A program made the position numbers and the translations under genes. Shown here piece after piece: positions 1 to 8,200 of a stretch of DNA of 64,000 nt; the stretch's first letter is position 1; every line of letters starts with the position of its first letter. The stretch comes from Streptomyces sp. 1-11 (GTDB lineage Bacteria > Actinomycetota > Actinomycetes > Streptomycetales > Streptomycetaceae): assembly GCF_007176755.1 (NCBI RefSeq), contig NZ_BJTV01000014.1:159809-223808 (forward strand), given 5' to 3'. The notes below the pieces were generated by a model. The model was given only the letters and a program-made list of their open reading frames with translations. It was not told the DNA's origin and did no database searches.

Positions 1-478
1 CGGCCACCAGCAGCACGTAGGCGAGGACGACCCGCCAGTCGGGGCGGCGGCCCGAGCCGCGCGCCGGCAGCCCCGGCCAGGTGTAGCCGACCCGGCGGGC
101 GGCCATCATGCCCCAGCCCGCGGCGCAGGAGCAGATCAGCAGGCCCAGCATGGCGATGACCGCGCCGCTGTCGCCGAAGTCGAAGGCGAGCGGGAAGGCG
201 AACATCAGGGAGCCGCCGGCGGCCAGGGCCACGATGGGCGCGAGCTGCCAGATGCGCAGCCGCCGCTGCGGACGCAGCTCGACCTCGACCTCCGGACCGC
301 CCGCGTACATCTCCTCGGGCGCCGGGCCGTCGGCGGTGACACCGCCCTCGGTGTCGTCGGGGCCGTCGTCGGCGAGACGTCCCACGTCCTCGGCCAGAGG
401 GTCCTCGGTCTGTTCCGGTTCACCGGGACCGGTCGTGATCTCGGCACTTCGTGCGGTGTCGCGAGGGCCGGCCTCCAT
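1..478 (-). CDS. Integral membrane protein, 3' end outside the window
   Basis: The reading frame is open from an ATG at 478 to the window edge, giving 159 codons without a stop. A GGGAGGG ribosome site lies about 10 nt before the ATG. The first 75 or so residues are acidic and proline/glycine-rich with no membrane segment. Hydrophobic stretches follow at about residues 82-102 and 107-125, and a third begins near residue 150, so this is a multi-pass protein with a soluble acidic N-terminus. It starts 109 nt downstream of the miaA stop on the same strand and could be co-transcribed. I do not recognise a family beyond the actinobacterial membrane-protein type and give no function. Confidence 0.75.
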   Translation of the reverse strand, partial: MEAGPRDTARSAEITTGPGEPEQTEDPLAEDVGRLADDGPDDTEGGVTADGPAPEEMYAGGPEVEVELRPQRRLRIWQLAPIVALAAGGSLMFAFPLAFDFGDSGAVIAMLGLLICSCAAGWGMMAARRVGYTWPGLPARGSGRRPDWRVVLAYVLLVA

Positions 479-586
479 CGCCACGCGCCCTCCCAACTAG
501 GACTCCACTTGGTCGATCGAAGCTCGATGATGGCACGGCGTCAGAGGCCGCGTTGACCGGCGGCGCATCCCGATGCCATCACGTGA

Positions 587-1525
587 TCAGGCTGTAACCG
601 GTCGTTCGACCAGAGTCAGCGCCAGTCGCGGGAGATCCTCCCGGTCCGCCATCGCGCCGCTCAGCCAGTGGACCCGCGGATCGCGCCGGAACCAGGAGTC
701 CTGGCGGCGCGCGAAGCGTTTGGTGGCGCGTACGGTCTCGGCCCGCGCTTCCGCTTCGGTGCACTCCCCGGCGAGCGCCGCGAGCACCTGCTGGTAGCCC
801 AGCGCGCGCGAGGCCGTGCGGCCCTCGCGCAGTCCCCGCGCCTCCAGCGCGCGCACCTCGTCCACCAGCCCCGCCTCCCACATCCTGTCGACGCGGCGCG
901 CGATCCGCTCGTCGAGTTCGGGACGGGCGACGTCCACGCCGATCTGCACGGTGTCGTAGACGGAGTCGTGGCCGGGGAGGTTGGCGGTGAAGGGCTGCCC
1001 GGTGAGTTCGATCACCTCGAGCGCGCGGACGATGCGGCGGCCGTTGCTGGGCAGGATGGCGCGGGCGGCGTCGGGGTCTGCGACGGCCAGGCGGGCGTGC
1101 AGCGCGCCGGGGCCGCGCAGCGCCAGCTCCTCTTCCAGCCTGGCCCGGATCACGGGGTCGGTGCCGGGGAACTCCAGGTTGTCGACGGCTCCGCGGACGT
1201 ACAGTCCCGAGCCGCCGACCAGGATCGGCCAGCGGCCCTCGGCGAGCAGCGCGTCGATCCGCGCGCGGGCCAGTCTCTGGTACTCGGCGACCGACGCGGC
1301 GGCTGTCACGTCCCAGATGTCCAGCAGGTGGTGCGGGACGCCGGCCCGCTCCTCGGGCGTCAGCTTGGCGGTGCCGATGTCCATCCCGCGGTAGAGCTGC
1401 ATGGAGTCGGCGTTGACGACCTCGCCGCCGAGTCGCTGGGCCAGGAAGACGCCGAGATCGGACTTTCCGGCCGCGGTGGGGCCGACGACGGCGATGACGC
1501 GGGGGGCGGGGGGTGCGCTGCTCAC
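587..1525 (-). CDS. miaA: tRNA dimethylallyltransferase MiaA
   Basis: Transfers the dimethylallyl group of DMAPP to N6 of adenosine 37 in tRNAs that read codons starting with U; the product is the substrate of MiaB. The 312-residue length is normal for the family. The P-loop GPTAAGKS is at residues 15-22 and the tRNA-recognition motif DSMQLYR at 40-46, followed by the IGTAKLT element. The C-terminal SRALGYQQ and WFRRDP motifs are also present. I chose the GTG at 1525 because it puts the P-loop at the usual distance from the N-terminus. The open frame continues upstream, but only into composition-driven sequence antisense to the small gene at 1705. miaB lies 1.7 kb away on the same strand. Confidence 0.95.
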   Translation of the reverse strand: MSSAPPAPRVIAVVGPTAAGKSDLGVFLAQRLGGEVVNADSMQLYRGMDIGTAKLTPEERAGVPHHLLDIWDVTAAASVAEYQRLARARIDALLAEGRWPILVGGSGLYVRGAVDNLEFPGTDPVIRARLEEELALRGPGALHARLAVADPDAARAILPSNGRRIVRALEVIELTGQPFTANLPGHDSVYDTVQIGVDVARPELDERIARRVDRMWEAGLVDEVRALEARGLREGRTASRALGYQQVLAALAGECTEAEARAETVRATKRFARRQDSWFRRDPRVHWLSGAMADREDLPRLALTLVERPVTA

Positions 1526-1704
1526 CGCACCAGTCTCGCAAACGCGTCGGCCGCGCCTCGAACGAGTTACGTGACGGCGCGCATTCCGGTTCGTTGCACC
1601 GAGATACCGCCCGCTCGGTCTGAGGAGGCGGTGACCCGGGTGGCGCAAACGGACGCACCGCTTGACGCGGGTTTTCGCCCGCACGAGTAACGTATGGAGT
1701 TGAA

Positions 1705-1998
1705 ATGGGCGTTTTTGCACGGCTTCTCGGCAGGTCGAAGCCGAAGCCGGAGGCACCGGCCGCCGTGGCGCGGACCGGCGACGGCCCCGGAGAGGCGGCG
1801 GCGCCCGAGGTGGTCGAGGTGGTCGCGGAGGCGGCGGACGCGGCGGACTCGTCCGGGGACGGGCACGAGGACGCGGCGGCCGGGGCGCAGGCCGCCGGGG
1901 CCCGCGGTGCGGAGGGCGGCGAGGGCGCCGACATCCCCAAGCAGCAGTCCGCGGACGAGGCCGCCGACAGCGAGGCCGGCGAGGGCGCCCGCAGGTGA
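1705..1998 (+). CDS. Small acidic protein of unknown function
   Basis: 97 residues, with a GGAG ribosome site at 1696-1699 before the ATG. The N-terminus (GVFARLLGRSKPKPE) is short, basic and amphipathic. The middle is a low-complexity Ala/Glu/Gly/Asp stretch. The end is a compact charged motif, IPKQQSADEAADSEAGEGAR, that looks like the constrained part of the protein. I recall similar short Streptomyces proteins with the same two ends and a variable middle, sometimes mislabelled as gliding-motility proteins, but no function is established. It is divergent from miaA and lies 25 nt ahead of the next small gene, so the two probably share a transcript. Confidence 0.7.
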   Translation: MGVFARLLGRSKPKPEAPAAVARTGDGPGEAAAPEVVEVVAEAADAADSSGDGHEDAAAGAQAAGARGAEGGEGADIPKQQSADEAADSEAGEGARR

Positions 1999-2023
1999 CC
2001 GTCCCCGTCAGGGAAGGTGGAGC

Positions 2024-2296
2024 ATGGGTCTCTTCGAGCACATGAAGGCCAGGCTGGGTCCGGCCAGGGACAAGGTGTCGGATCTGGCGCGTCAGCACGG
2101 GGACAAGGTGCAGCACGGCATCGACAAGGCCGCGCGCGCCGTCGACGAGCGGACCAAGGGCAAGTACACGGACCGGATCCACGCCGGGACGGGCAAGGCG
2201 AAGGAGGCGATGGACCGCCTCGCGCAGAAGGAGGAGCCGCACGTCAGCGGCGCGAATCCGCCGGCCCGTCCGGAAGGCCCGCCGCCCACCTCCTGA
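2024..2296 (+). CDS. MT0933-like antitoxin-family small protein
   Basis: 90 residues, very rich in Lys, Asp and Ala. The pattern MGLFEHMKARLGPARDKV, then HGDKVQHGIDKAARAVDE, then a KGKYTDRI segment matches the actinobacterial MT0933/Rv0909-type antitoxin family (PF14013). The protein is predicted to be helical and highly charged, with a Pro-rich tail. A GGAAGGTGGA ribosome site precedes the ATG at 2024, which I prefer to earlier in-frame starts. No toxin partner is adjacent: the gene upstream is the acidic protein and the gene downstream is convergent. In Streptomyces these proteins are common, and an antitoxin role is inferred from family membership only. Confidence 0.7.
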   Translation: MGLFEHMKARLGPARDKVSDLARQHGDKVQHGIDKAARAVDERTKGKYTDRIHAGTGKAKEAMDRLAQKEEPHVSGANPPARPEGPPPTS

Positions 2297-2310
2297 ACGG
2301 CGCACGGATC

Positions 2311-2352
2311 GGCGGACGGCCGCGGAGCATTCACGGCTCCCGGCCGTCCGCC
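2311..2352. terminator. Bidirectional hairpin terminator
   Basis: Arms GGCGGACGGCCG (2311-2322) and CGGCCGTCCGCC (2341-2352) pair perfectly over 12 bp. An inner GGAGC/GCTCC stem extends the hairpin, and GTTTC follows on the plus side. It lies between two convergent genes (2024-2296 plus, 2394-3107 minus) and probably stops both. Confidence 0.75.
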
Positions 2353-2393
2353 GTTTCGCCCGCCCGCGTCCCGGCGGCGGTCCGCCCCGCGCC

Positions 2394-3107
2394 CTAGGAC
2401 CAGGCGGCGACCAGGTACCCCACGCCGTAGGGCGCGTCGTCGTACAGCAGCGTGCCCCCGAGGCCGGCGCCTTCCGCCGCCCCCGCGAGGACCTGCCAGG
2501 GCGCGCGTCCGGAGGCCTTCAGCTCGTATGCGAGCCCGGGGTCCAGCGCGTTGAGCGCCGCCACGTCCGCCGAGCCCAGGGCGCGCGCCGCGGCGGCGTC
2601 GAAGGGGGCGGCCCGCTCGTCCAGGTAGCCCGGCGCCTTGAGCGAGCGGCAGGCGCTGGCGTCTCCCATGACGAGCAGCGCGACCCGCCCGGCCCGGGCG
2701 GCCAGCTCCCTGCCGGTCTCCAGGCACCGCTCGGGCTCCAGCGGTTCCCCGACCCCGAGCGCCTCGATCGGGGCGTCCGCCCAGCCGGTGCGCTCCAGCA
2801 GCCAGGCCGCCACGGCCAGCGACGGCGGCAGTTCACGCTCGTCGTCCTCGCCGGTGGCGGGACCGAGCCGTACGGCGACGTCGACGCCGAAGCCGCTGAA
2901 GGAGCCCCGGGCGCCCTGCGGGTGCCGTCCGCGTCCGCTGCGCCCGGCGGGCCCGACGACCACGAGCGTGTCGGGGCGGGCGGCGGCGAGCACGCCCAGC
3001 GCGTCGTCGCACGCCGAGCGCACGGGGTCCAGCTCCGGGGCGGCACCCGCGGCCACCTCGGGCACGAGCAGCGGCGGACAGGGACAGACAGCGGCGGCGA
3101 CAAGCAT
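2394..3107 (-). CDS. LigB-like class III extradiol dioxygenase-family protein
   Basis: About 237 residues. The N-terminus LVAAAVCPCPPLLVPE, the strand DTLVVVGPAG and the later GDASACRSLKAPGYLDERAAPFD segment resemble the actinobacterial proteins annotated as class III extradiol ring-cleavage dioxygenase, subunit B-like. The metal-binding histidines of true LigB enzymes are not evident in the N-terminal part, so enzymatic activity is doubtful. I placed the start at the ATG at 3107, immediately before the conserved first strand. An ATG at 3137 adds ten residues; neither start has a strong ribosome site. It follows miaB on the same strand, separated by an array of roughly 30-bp repeats. Confidence 0.65.
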   Translation of the reverse strand: MLVAAAVCPCPPLLVPEVAAGAAPELDPVRSACDDALGVLAAARPDTLVVVGPAGRSGRGRHPQGARGSFSGFGVDVAVRLGPATGEDDERELPPSLAVAAWLLERTGWADAPIEALGVGEPLEPERCLETGRELAARAGRVALLVMGDASACRSLKAPGYLDERAAPFDAAAARALGSADVAALNALDPGLAYELKASGRAPWQVLAGAAEGAGLGGTLLYDDAPYGVGYLVAAWS

Positions 3108-3150
3108 GACCGGCAGGGTAACGCGACCGGTGTTCATCCGGCCCCGGGCC

Positions 3151-3260
3151 GGGCGACCATGCGTTCAGCCGACCCCGGCGGGCGGCCATGTCGTCCAGCC
3201 GGCCCGGCGGGCGGCCATGTCGTTCAGCCGACCCCGGCCGGGCCTCCGTGTCGCTCAGTC
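3151..3260. repeat. About 30-bp degenerate tandem repeat running into the miaB stop codon
   Basis: Copies start near 3151, 3180, 3209 and 3240 and share the core GGGCGGCCATGTCGTTCAG, then CCGACCCCGGC, with a few substitutions. The fourth copy overlaps the 3' end of miaB, and its TCA (3255-3257) is the miaB stop codon read on the plus strand. The array fills most of the gap between miaB and the LigB-like gene. Confidence 0.7.
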
Positions 3261-4781
3261 GCAGCCGCAGCCGCTCGCCGCGGCCGGCAGCGGTGCCGGG
3301 ACGCCGATCTTCGGCAGGCCGAGCAGCACGCCCGCCGGCTTGGCGGCCTCGGCGGCGTTGCGCTTCTCCCAGGCGTCGCCCGCGCGCGTGCGGCGCACGT
3401 CCAGGACGGGGCCCTCGGCGAGGAGGTGGTGCGGGGCGGCGTAGGTCACCTCGACGGTGACCACGTCGCCGGGGCGCACCTCCTGCTCCGGCTTGGTGAA
3501 GTGCACCAGGCGGTTGTCGGGGGCGCGGCCGGAGAGCCGGTGCGTGGCGCCGTCCTTGCGGCCCTCGCCCTCGGCCACCATCAGCTCGAGGGTGCGGCCG
3601 ACCTGCTTCTTGTTCTCCTCCCAGGAGATCTCCTCCTGGAGGGCGACCAGCCGCTCGTAGCGGGCCTGGACGACCTCCTTGGGGATCTGGTCCTCCATGG
3701 TCGCGGCGGGGGTGCCGGGCCGCTTGGAGTACTGGAAGGTGAAGGCCTGCGTGAACCGCGCCTCGCGGACGACGTGCAGCGTCTGCTCGAAGTCCTCCTC
3801 GGTCTCGCCGGGGAAGCCGACGATGATGTCGGTGGTGATCGCGGCGTGCGGGATGGCGGCGCGGACCTTCTCGATGATCCCGAGGTAGCGCTCCTGCCGG
3901 TAGGAGCGGCGCATCGCCTTCAGCACGGTGTCCGAACCGGACTGCAGCGGCATGTGGAGCTGCGGCATGACGTTCGGCGTCTCGGCCATGGCGGCGATGA
4001 CGTCGTCGGTGAAGTCGCGCGGGTGCGGGGAGGTGAACCGCACCCGCTCCAGGCCCTCGACGTTCCCGCAGGCGCGCAGCAGCTTGCTGAAGGCCTCGCG
4101 GTCGCCGATGTCGGAGCCGTAGGCGTTCACGTTCTGCCCGAGCAGGGTGATCTCGCTGACGCCCTCGGCGACCAGCGCCTCGACCTCGGCGAGGATGTCG
4201 CCGGTGCGGCGGTCCTTCTCCTTGCCGCGCAGCGCCGGGACGATGCAGAAGGTGCAGGTGTTGTTGCAGCCGACGGAGATCGACACCCAGGCCGCGTAGG
4301 CGCTCTCGCGCCGGGTCGGCAGCGTGGAGGGGAAGGCCTCCAGCGACTCGGCGATCTCGACCTGCGCCTCCTCCTGGACGCGGGCGCGCTCCAGCAGGAC
4401 GGGCAGCTTGCCGATGTTGTGCGTGCCGAAGACGACGTCCACCCAGGGCGCCTTCTTCACGATGGTGTCGCGGTCCTTCTGCGCCAGGCAGCCGCCGACC
4501 GCGATCTGCATGCCGGGCCGGGACGCCTTGCGCGGCGCGAGCCGGCCGAGGTTGCCGTACAGCCGGTTGTCGGCGTTCTCGCGCACCGCGCACGTGTTGA
4601 ACACGACGACGTCGGCGTCCCCGTCGGATCCCTCGGGCGCCCGGACGTACCCGGCGTCCTCCAGCAGTCCGGCCAGTCGCTCCGAGTCATGGACGTTCAT
4701 CTGGCATCCGTACGTGCGGATCTCGTAGCTCTTGGGTGCGGGCACGTCCACTGCGGGGCTCCGGTCGCTGCTGCTGGTCAT
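3255..4781 (-). CDS. miaB: tRNA-i6A37 methylthiotransferase MiaB
   Basis: Radical-SAM enzyme that adds a methylthio group to C2 of i6A37 in tRNA, after MiaA. 508 residues. The N-terminal UPF0004 domain has its three cluster cysteines at 26 (TYGCQMN), 64 (FNTCAVREN) and 98 (GGCLAQ). The radical-SAM CxxxCxxC is at C171, C175 and C178. The TRAM-type C-terminal domain runs through HRLSGRAPDNRLVHF and PGDVVTVEVTYAAPHHL. I chose the ATG at 4781; a GTG at 4802 is possible, and neither has a good ribosome site. The protein ends in a Cys/Gly-rich tail (SGCGCD). Confidence 0.95.
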   Translation of the reverse strand: MTSSSDRSPAVDVPAPKSYEIRTYGCQMNVHDSERLAGLLEDAGYVRAPEGSDGDADVVVFNTCAVRENADNRLYGNLGRLAPRKASRPGMQIAVGGCLAQKDRDTIVKKAPWVDVVFGTHNIGKLPVLLERARVQEEAQVEIAESLEAFPSTLPTRRESAYAAWVSISVGCNNTCTFCIVPALRGKEKDRRTGDILAEVEALVAEGVSEITLLGQNVNAYGSDIGDREAFSKLLRACGNVEGLERVRFTSPHPRDFTDDVIAAMAETPNVMPQLHMPLQSGSDTVLKAMRRSYRQERYLGIIEKVRAAIPHAAITTDIIVGFPGETEEDFEQTLHVVREARFTQAFTFQYSKRPGTPAATMEDQIPKEVVQARYERLVALQEEISWEENKKQVGRTLELMVAEGEGRKDGATHRLSGRAPDNRLVHFTKPEQEVRPGDVVTVEVTYAAPHHLLAEGPVLDVRRTRAGDAWEKRNAAEAAKPAGVLLGLPKIGVPAPLPAAASGCGCD

Positions 4782-4842
4782 GGGACAAGGGTAGGCGCTC
4801 ACGGGAAGAGCGCCGTCCCGGTCTCCGGCAGGGAAACGAAGG

Positions 4843-4881
4843 GCGGCGGCCCCGGCCGGACAGGACCGGCGGGGCCGCCGC
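4843..4881 (-). terminator. Terminator of the Rhs-immunity transcript
   Basis: GCGGCGGCCCC (4843-4853) pairs with GGGGCCGCCGC (4871-4881), and a CCGG/CCGG extension with a one-base bulge lies inside. It sits just after the immunity-candidate stop at 4893 and upstream of miaB, so it separates the accessory island from the core gene. Confidence 0.7.
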
Positions 4882-4892
4882 GGGCAGGCGGG

Positions 4893-5237
4893 TCAGCCTT
4901 GCCGCGTCCCGGGTGGGATCAGGTGCGGCGCACGCGCTCCGAGGATGCCGAGCACCTCGTCCAGGGCCGGGCCCCGGAGCTCCGGGAAGAAGGCCTCGTC
5001 GATCCTGCCCTCCCTGGCCCAGATCTCCGCGAGCGACTCGGCACACAGCTGGGCGAGCACGCTCCGGAAGTCCTCGCGCCGCAGGATCTCGAAGACGGCC
5101 TGCTCCAGCCAGGGACCGGAGTGCTCGTACAGGTCCATGGCCGCGTCCAGTTGATCCCCCTCCGGTACCGCGGGGTCGTTGAGGGCGGCGATCAGCTGCA
5201 CCGCCACGGGGTCGTCGGGGGGTGGCGTCATCGGCAT
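4893..5237 (-). CDS. Probable immunity protein to the Rhs C-terminal toxin
   Basis: 114 residues, acidic, no signal peptide and no membrane segment, so cytosolic. It is predicted to be all-helical: LDAAMDLYEHSGPWLEQAVFEILRRED, then SVLAQLCAESLAEIWAREGRIDEAFF, a spacing reminiscent of HEAT-type repeats. It begins only 17 nt after the stop of the Rhs gene. Its ribosome site GAGAGGAG overlaps that region, and ATGs at 5237 and 5231 are both usable. A small acidic cytosolic protein directly behind an Rhs gene is the standard arrangement for a toxin-specific immunity protein. The function is inferred from position; I do not recognise a named immunity family. Confidence 0.6.
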   Translation of the reverse strand: MPMTPPPDDPVAVQLIAALNDPAVPEGDQLDAAMDLYEHSGPWLEQAVFEILRREDFRSVLAQLCAESLAEIWAREGRIDEAFFPELRGPALDEVLGILGARAPHLIPPGTRQG

Positions 5238-5254
5238 CGCCGTTGTCGCTCCTC

Positions 5255-8200
5255 TCAGAAGAGATCCTTGATTCCGTCGGCGATGCTCTCACCGACGCCG
5301 CTGCCGATCACGCCGCCGACCAGTCCGCCGACCACACCGCCGACCACGCTGCCGGCCGGGCCGAACGCGAAACCTATGGCCGCCCCGGTCTCGGCTCCGT
5401 AGGCCGCGCCGGCCAGGCCTCCCGCGAGGCCTGCCGCATCGCGCGTGGCCGTGCTGACCTTCTGGTCGCTCGGCGCGGTCGCGACGTCGTAGACGTCGTA
5501 GGCCACCGCCGCTCCGACCATGAGCTTGCCGCCGACCCGGACCCCGGACTTCAGCAGGTCGAGGCTGCCTGGTTTCACCCAGGGCTCGTCGAGCGGGATG
5601 TGCGAGAGGTTGGCGTTGGGATCGCTGGACCCGAGAAGCGCGTCGCCCTTAGCTCCCTCCTGGCCGGTGAACGGGTTGGTGTACTTGCCCTTCAGGTCGA
5701 GCCGGGCGGAGACGCGCGGCTGGGTGCTGCCGGCGTGCAGTCCCGCTGTGGTGCTCCCCTGGAACTTGAGCTGGAGCATCCAGACGAAGTCGCCATCGGC
5801 CTTGTAGTAACCCCACTTCTCCACCGGGGTGTTCGGGTTCAGGACCCAGCCCTGGGTGGCGGCCCAGTTGCGCAGCCACCCGGCGTTCCGCTCCGCCGTG
5901 GTGAGCATCTTGACCAGGTTCGTGCCGGCGTGGACGCCGCCCACCGTGCCGTTGACGAGCACGGAGGTGGCGGTGCTGTTGTCGCTGCCGTGCGTCTCGC
6001 TGTAGTGCGAGCTCCCCTTGTAGTCCGGCGAGGCCGGGTCGTTCTCCGAGTGGTAGGTGCCGTACGTGCCGTTCGTCCCGGAGCAGTAGTGCGGGTAGCA
6101 GCTCTCCAGGCCGGTCGGGTCCTCGGAGGTCACGGGGTTGTCGCCGGCGTAGGTGTAGCCGCCGAGCTCCTGCGGGCTGTCGGCCTCGAAGACCGGGTCG
6201 GCGCTGATGAACCGGCCGAGGGAGGCGTCGTACTTGCGGGCGCCGACGTCGGTGTACCCGGTGCTCGTGTCCTGTGGCTTGCCCAGGTAGGAGCGGGTCG
6301 GGTCGGGCCAGGACGTGCTGTTGGCACTGCCCCGTGTCTGGCCGTAGGGGGTGTACTGCCGGCGGGCGACGGCCTGCGTGGTGGCGTCCATGGCGAGGGT
6401 CGCGGTGCCGTGGGCGTCGGCGAAGAGGTACTTCAGTCCGCCGCCCGACAGGCTGGAGCGGACCGCGACGGGCTGTCCGGTGCCGCCGCCGTGGGTGTAG
6501 GACCGCACGGCGCCGAGCAGGACGTTCGGGGTGACGCCGGTGTTGACGACGATCTCGGTGTCGCCGGCGAACAGGGTCGTCTGCCCGGGGTCGCGGCGGA
6601 TGAGCTGGTTGCCGTCGGCGTCGTAGAGGTACGTGGTCGCCTTCGGGCTGGAGCCGCCTGTGTCGACCTCGGCCAGGTGTCCTTCGTCGTCCCAGGTCAG
6701 GCTCTGGGACGGGCTCCCGGCCGGTGTGCGGGTGAGCAGGTTGCCCGCGGTGTCGTAGACGAAGTGGGTCGGGTCGGTGCCGCCGGTGGTGTCGGTCAGG
6801 GTGTGCGGCTGGACGCCGGTGGAGTTGCAGTTGGCGGTGCAGCCGTTGGTGTAGCCGGTCGTGGTGGTGGTGCCGCCCTGCCCGACGGCGTGATCGACCG
6901 TCTGGAGCCGGTCGCCGACCGCGTCGTAGCTGTAGGACTGCCAGTAGGAGCCGGCGGTGGTGGACAGGGTCGAACCGGTGGGCGGGGCGGCCGCGCACTT
7001 GTCGGTCGCCGTCCAGGCCGAGGCCAGCCGGTTCAGCGTGTCGTAGGCGAAGCACTGCTGGTCGGTGACGGTGTTGCCGGTCTCCGACTGCCGGTCGGTG
7101 ATGGAGGTCGGGTTGCCGGCGTCGTCGTAGGCGTACCCGGTGTCGTCGACCGTGGGCCCGGGCGCCTGGGTCCGCGAGACGACGCGGCTCGTCGGGCGGC
7201 GGGTCTGGTCGTCGTAGCCGTAGGTGGTCCAGGCCGGGTTGGTGGAGGCGCCCAGCGTGAGCTGGGACGGCTCGCCGTAGTTGGTGTACGTGGTCGCGCT
7301 GACGTAGGAGAAGGCGCTGCTGGCCGTGGTGGTCGGGCTGCCCAGGGCGTCGCGGCCGTAGGTGATGACCTCGCTGTTCAGTCCCTGGGTGCGGGGGTCG
7401 GTCTGGGTCTTCAGGAGCTGGTCGTTGGTGGTGTACGTGTACGTCGTGGTGTACGTCGAAGGCAGCGGCGCCTCGGACGACGGCAGGGTGATCTTCGCTC
7501 CGGTGGACTTGCCGAGGCTGGTGTAGCCGGTGGTGGCCACGGTGTATCCGCCGGTCGTGCCCTGGACGTACCGGGTCGAGGAGGTGAGCTTGCCGACGCG
7601 CAGGGTGTCGTACGTCCAGGAGGCGAACTGGAAGTCCGACTTGGCCTTGTCGGAGCCGGTGAGCTTGCGGCCCAGCAGGTCGTAGGTGTAGTCGAGTTCG
7701 ACGTTGCGCGCGTCGGTGGTGGAGACGAGGTCGCCGGCGTCGTCGAAGCCGTACTTGCTCGGGCCCGCGTCGGGGTCGGACTGGGAGGTCTTGCGGCCCA
7801 GCAGGTCGTAGCCGAACTTCCAGACCGCCTTGTCCGGCCCGGTGACCCGGTTCTGCTGACCGGCGGCGTCGTAGCCGTAGGTGGTGGCCGAGGGGGTGCC
7901 GCCGGTGGTGGTGAAGCCGGAGGCGGCGGACCCGGAGACGGCCGGGACGGCGGTGTACTGGTCCAGCTCGGTCTTCTGGCCGCGGGCGTTGGTGACCGTG
8001 GTCGTGGCCACGCCGCCCTTGGGCGGCAGGACGGTGGTGCGGTCCCCGGTGTAGGCGGTGGTGGTGGTCCAGGTCTTCGCGCCGTCGTGCTCCTCGGTGA
8101 CCAGGTCGGCGCGGCCCTGCCCGTCGTGGTCGGTGACCGTGGTGTCCGGGATGGAGACCTGGGAGACCGAGATCAGGCTGCTGCCGGGGTTGCCGCCGAC

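Noticed and set aside
3151..3260. Attachment site or insertion-element end
   Set aside because: The repeats are tandem and derive from the miaB end; no integrase or transposase gene is present anywhere in the window.
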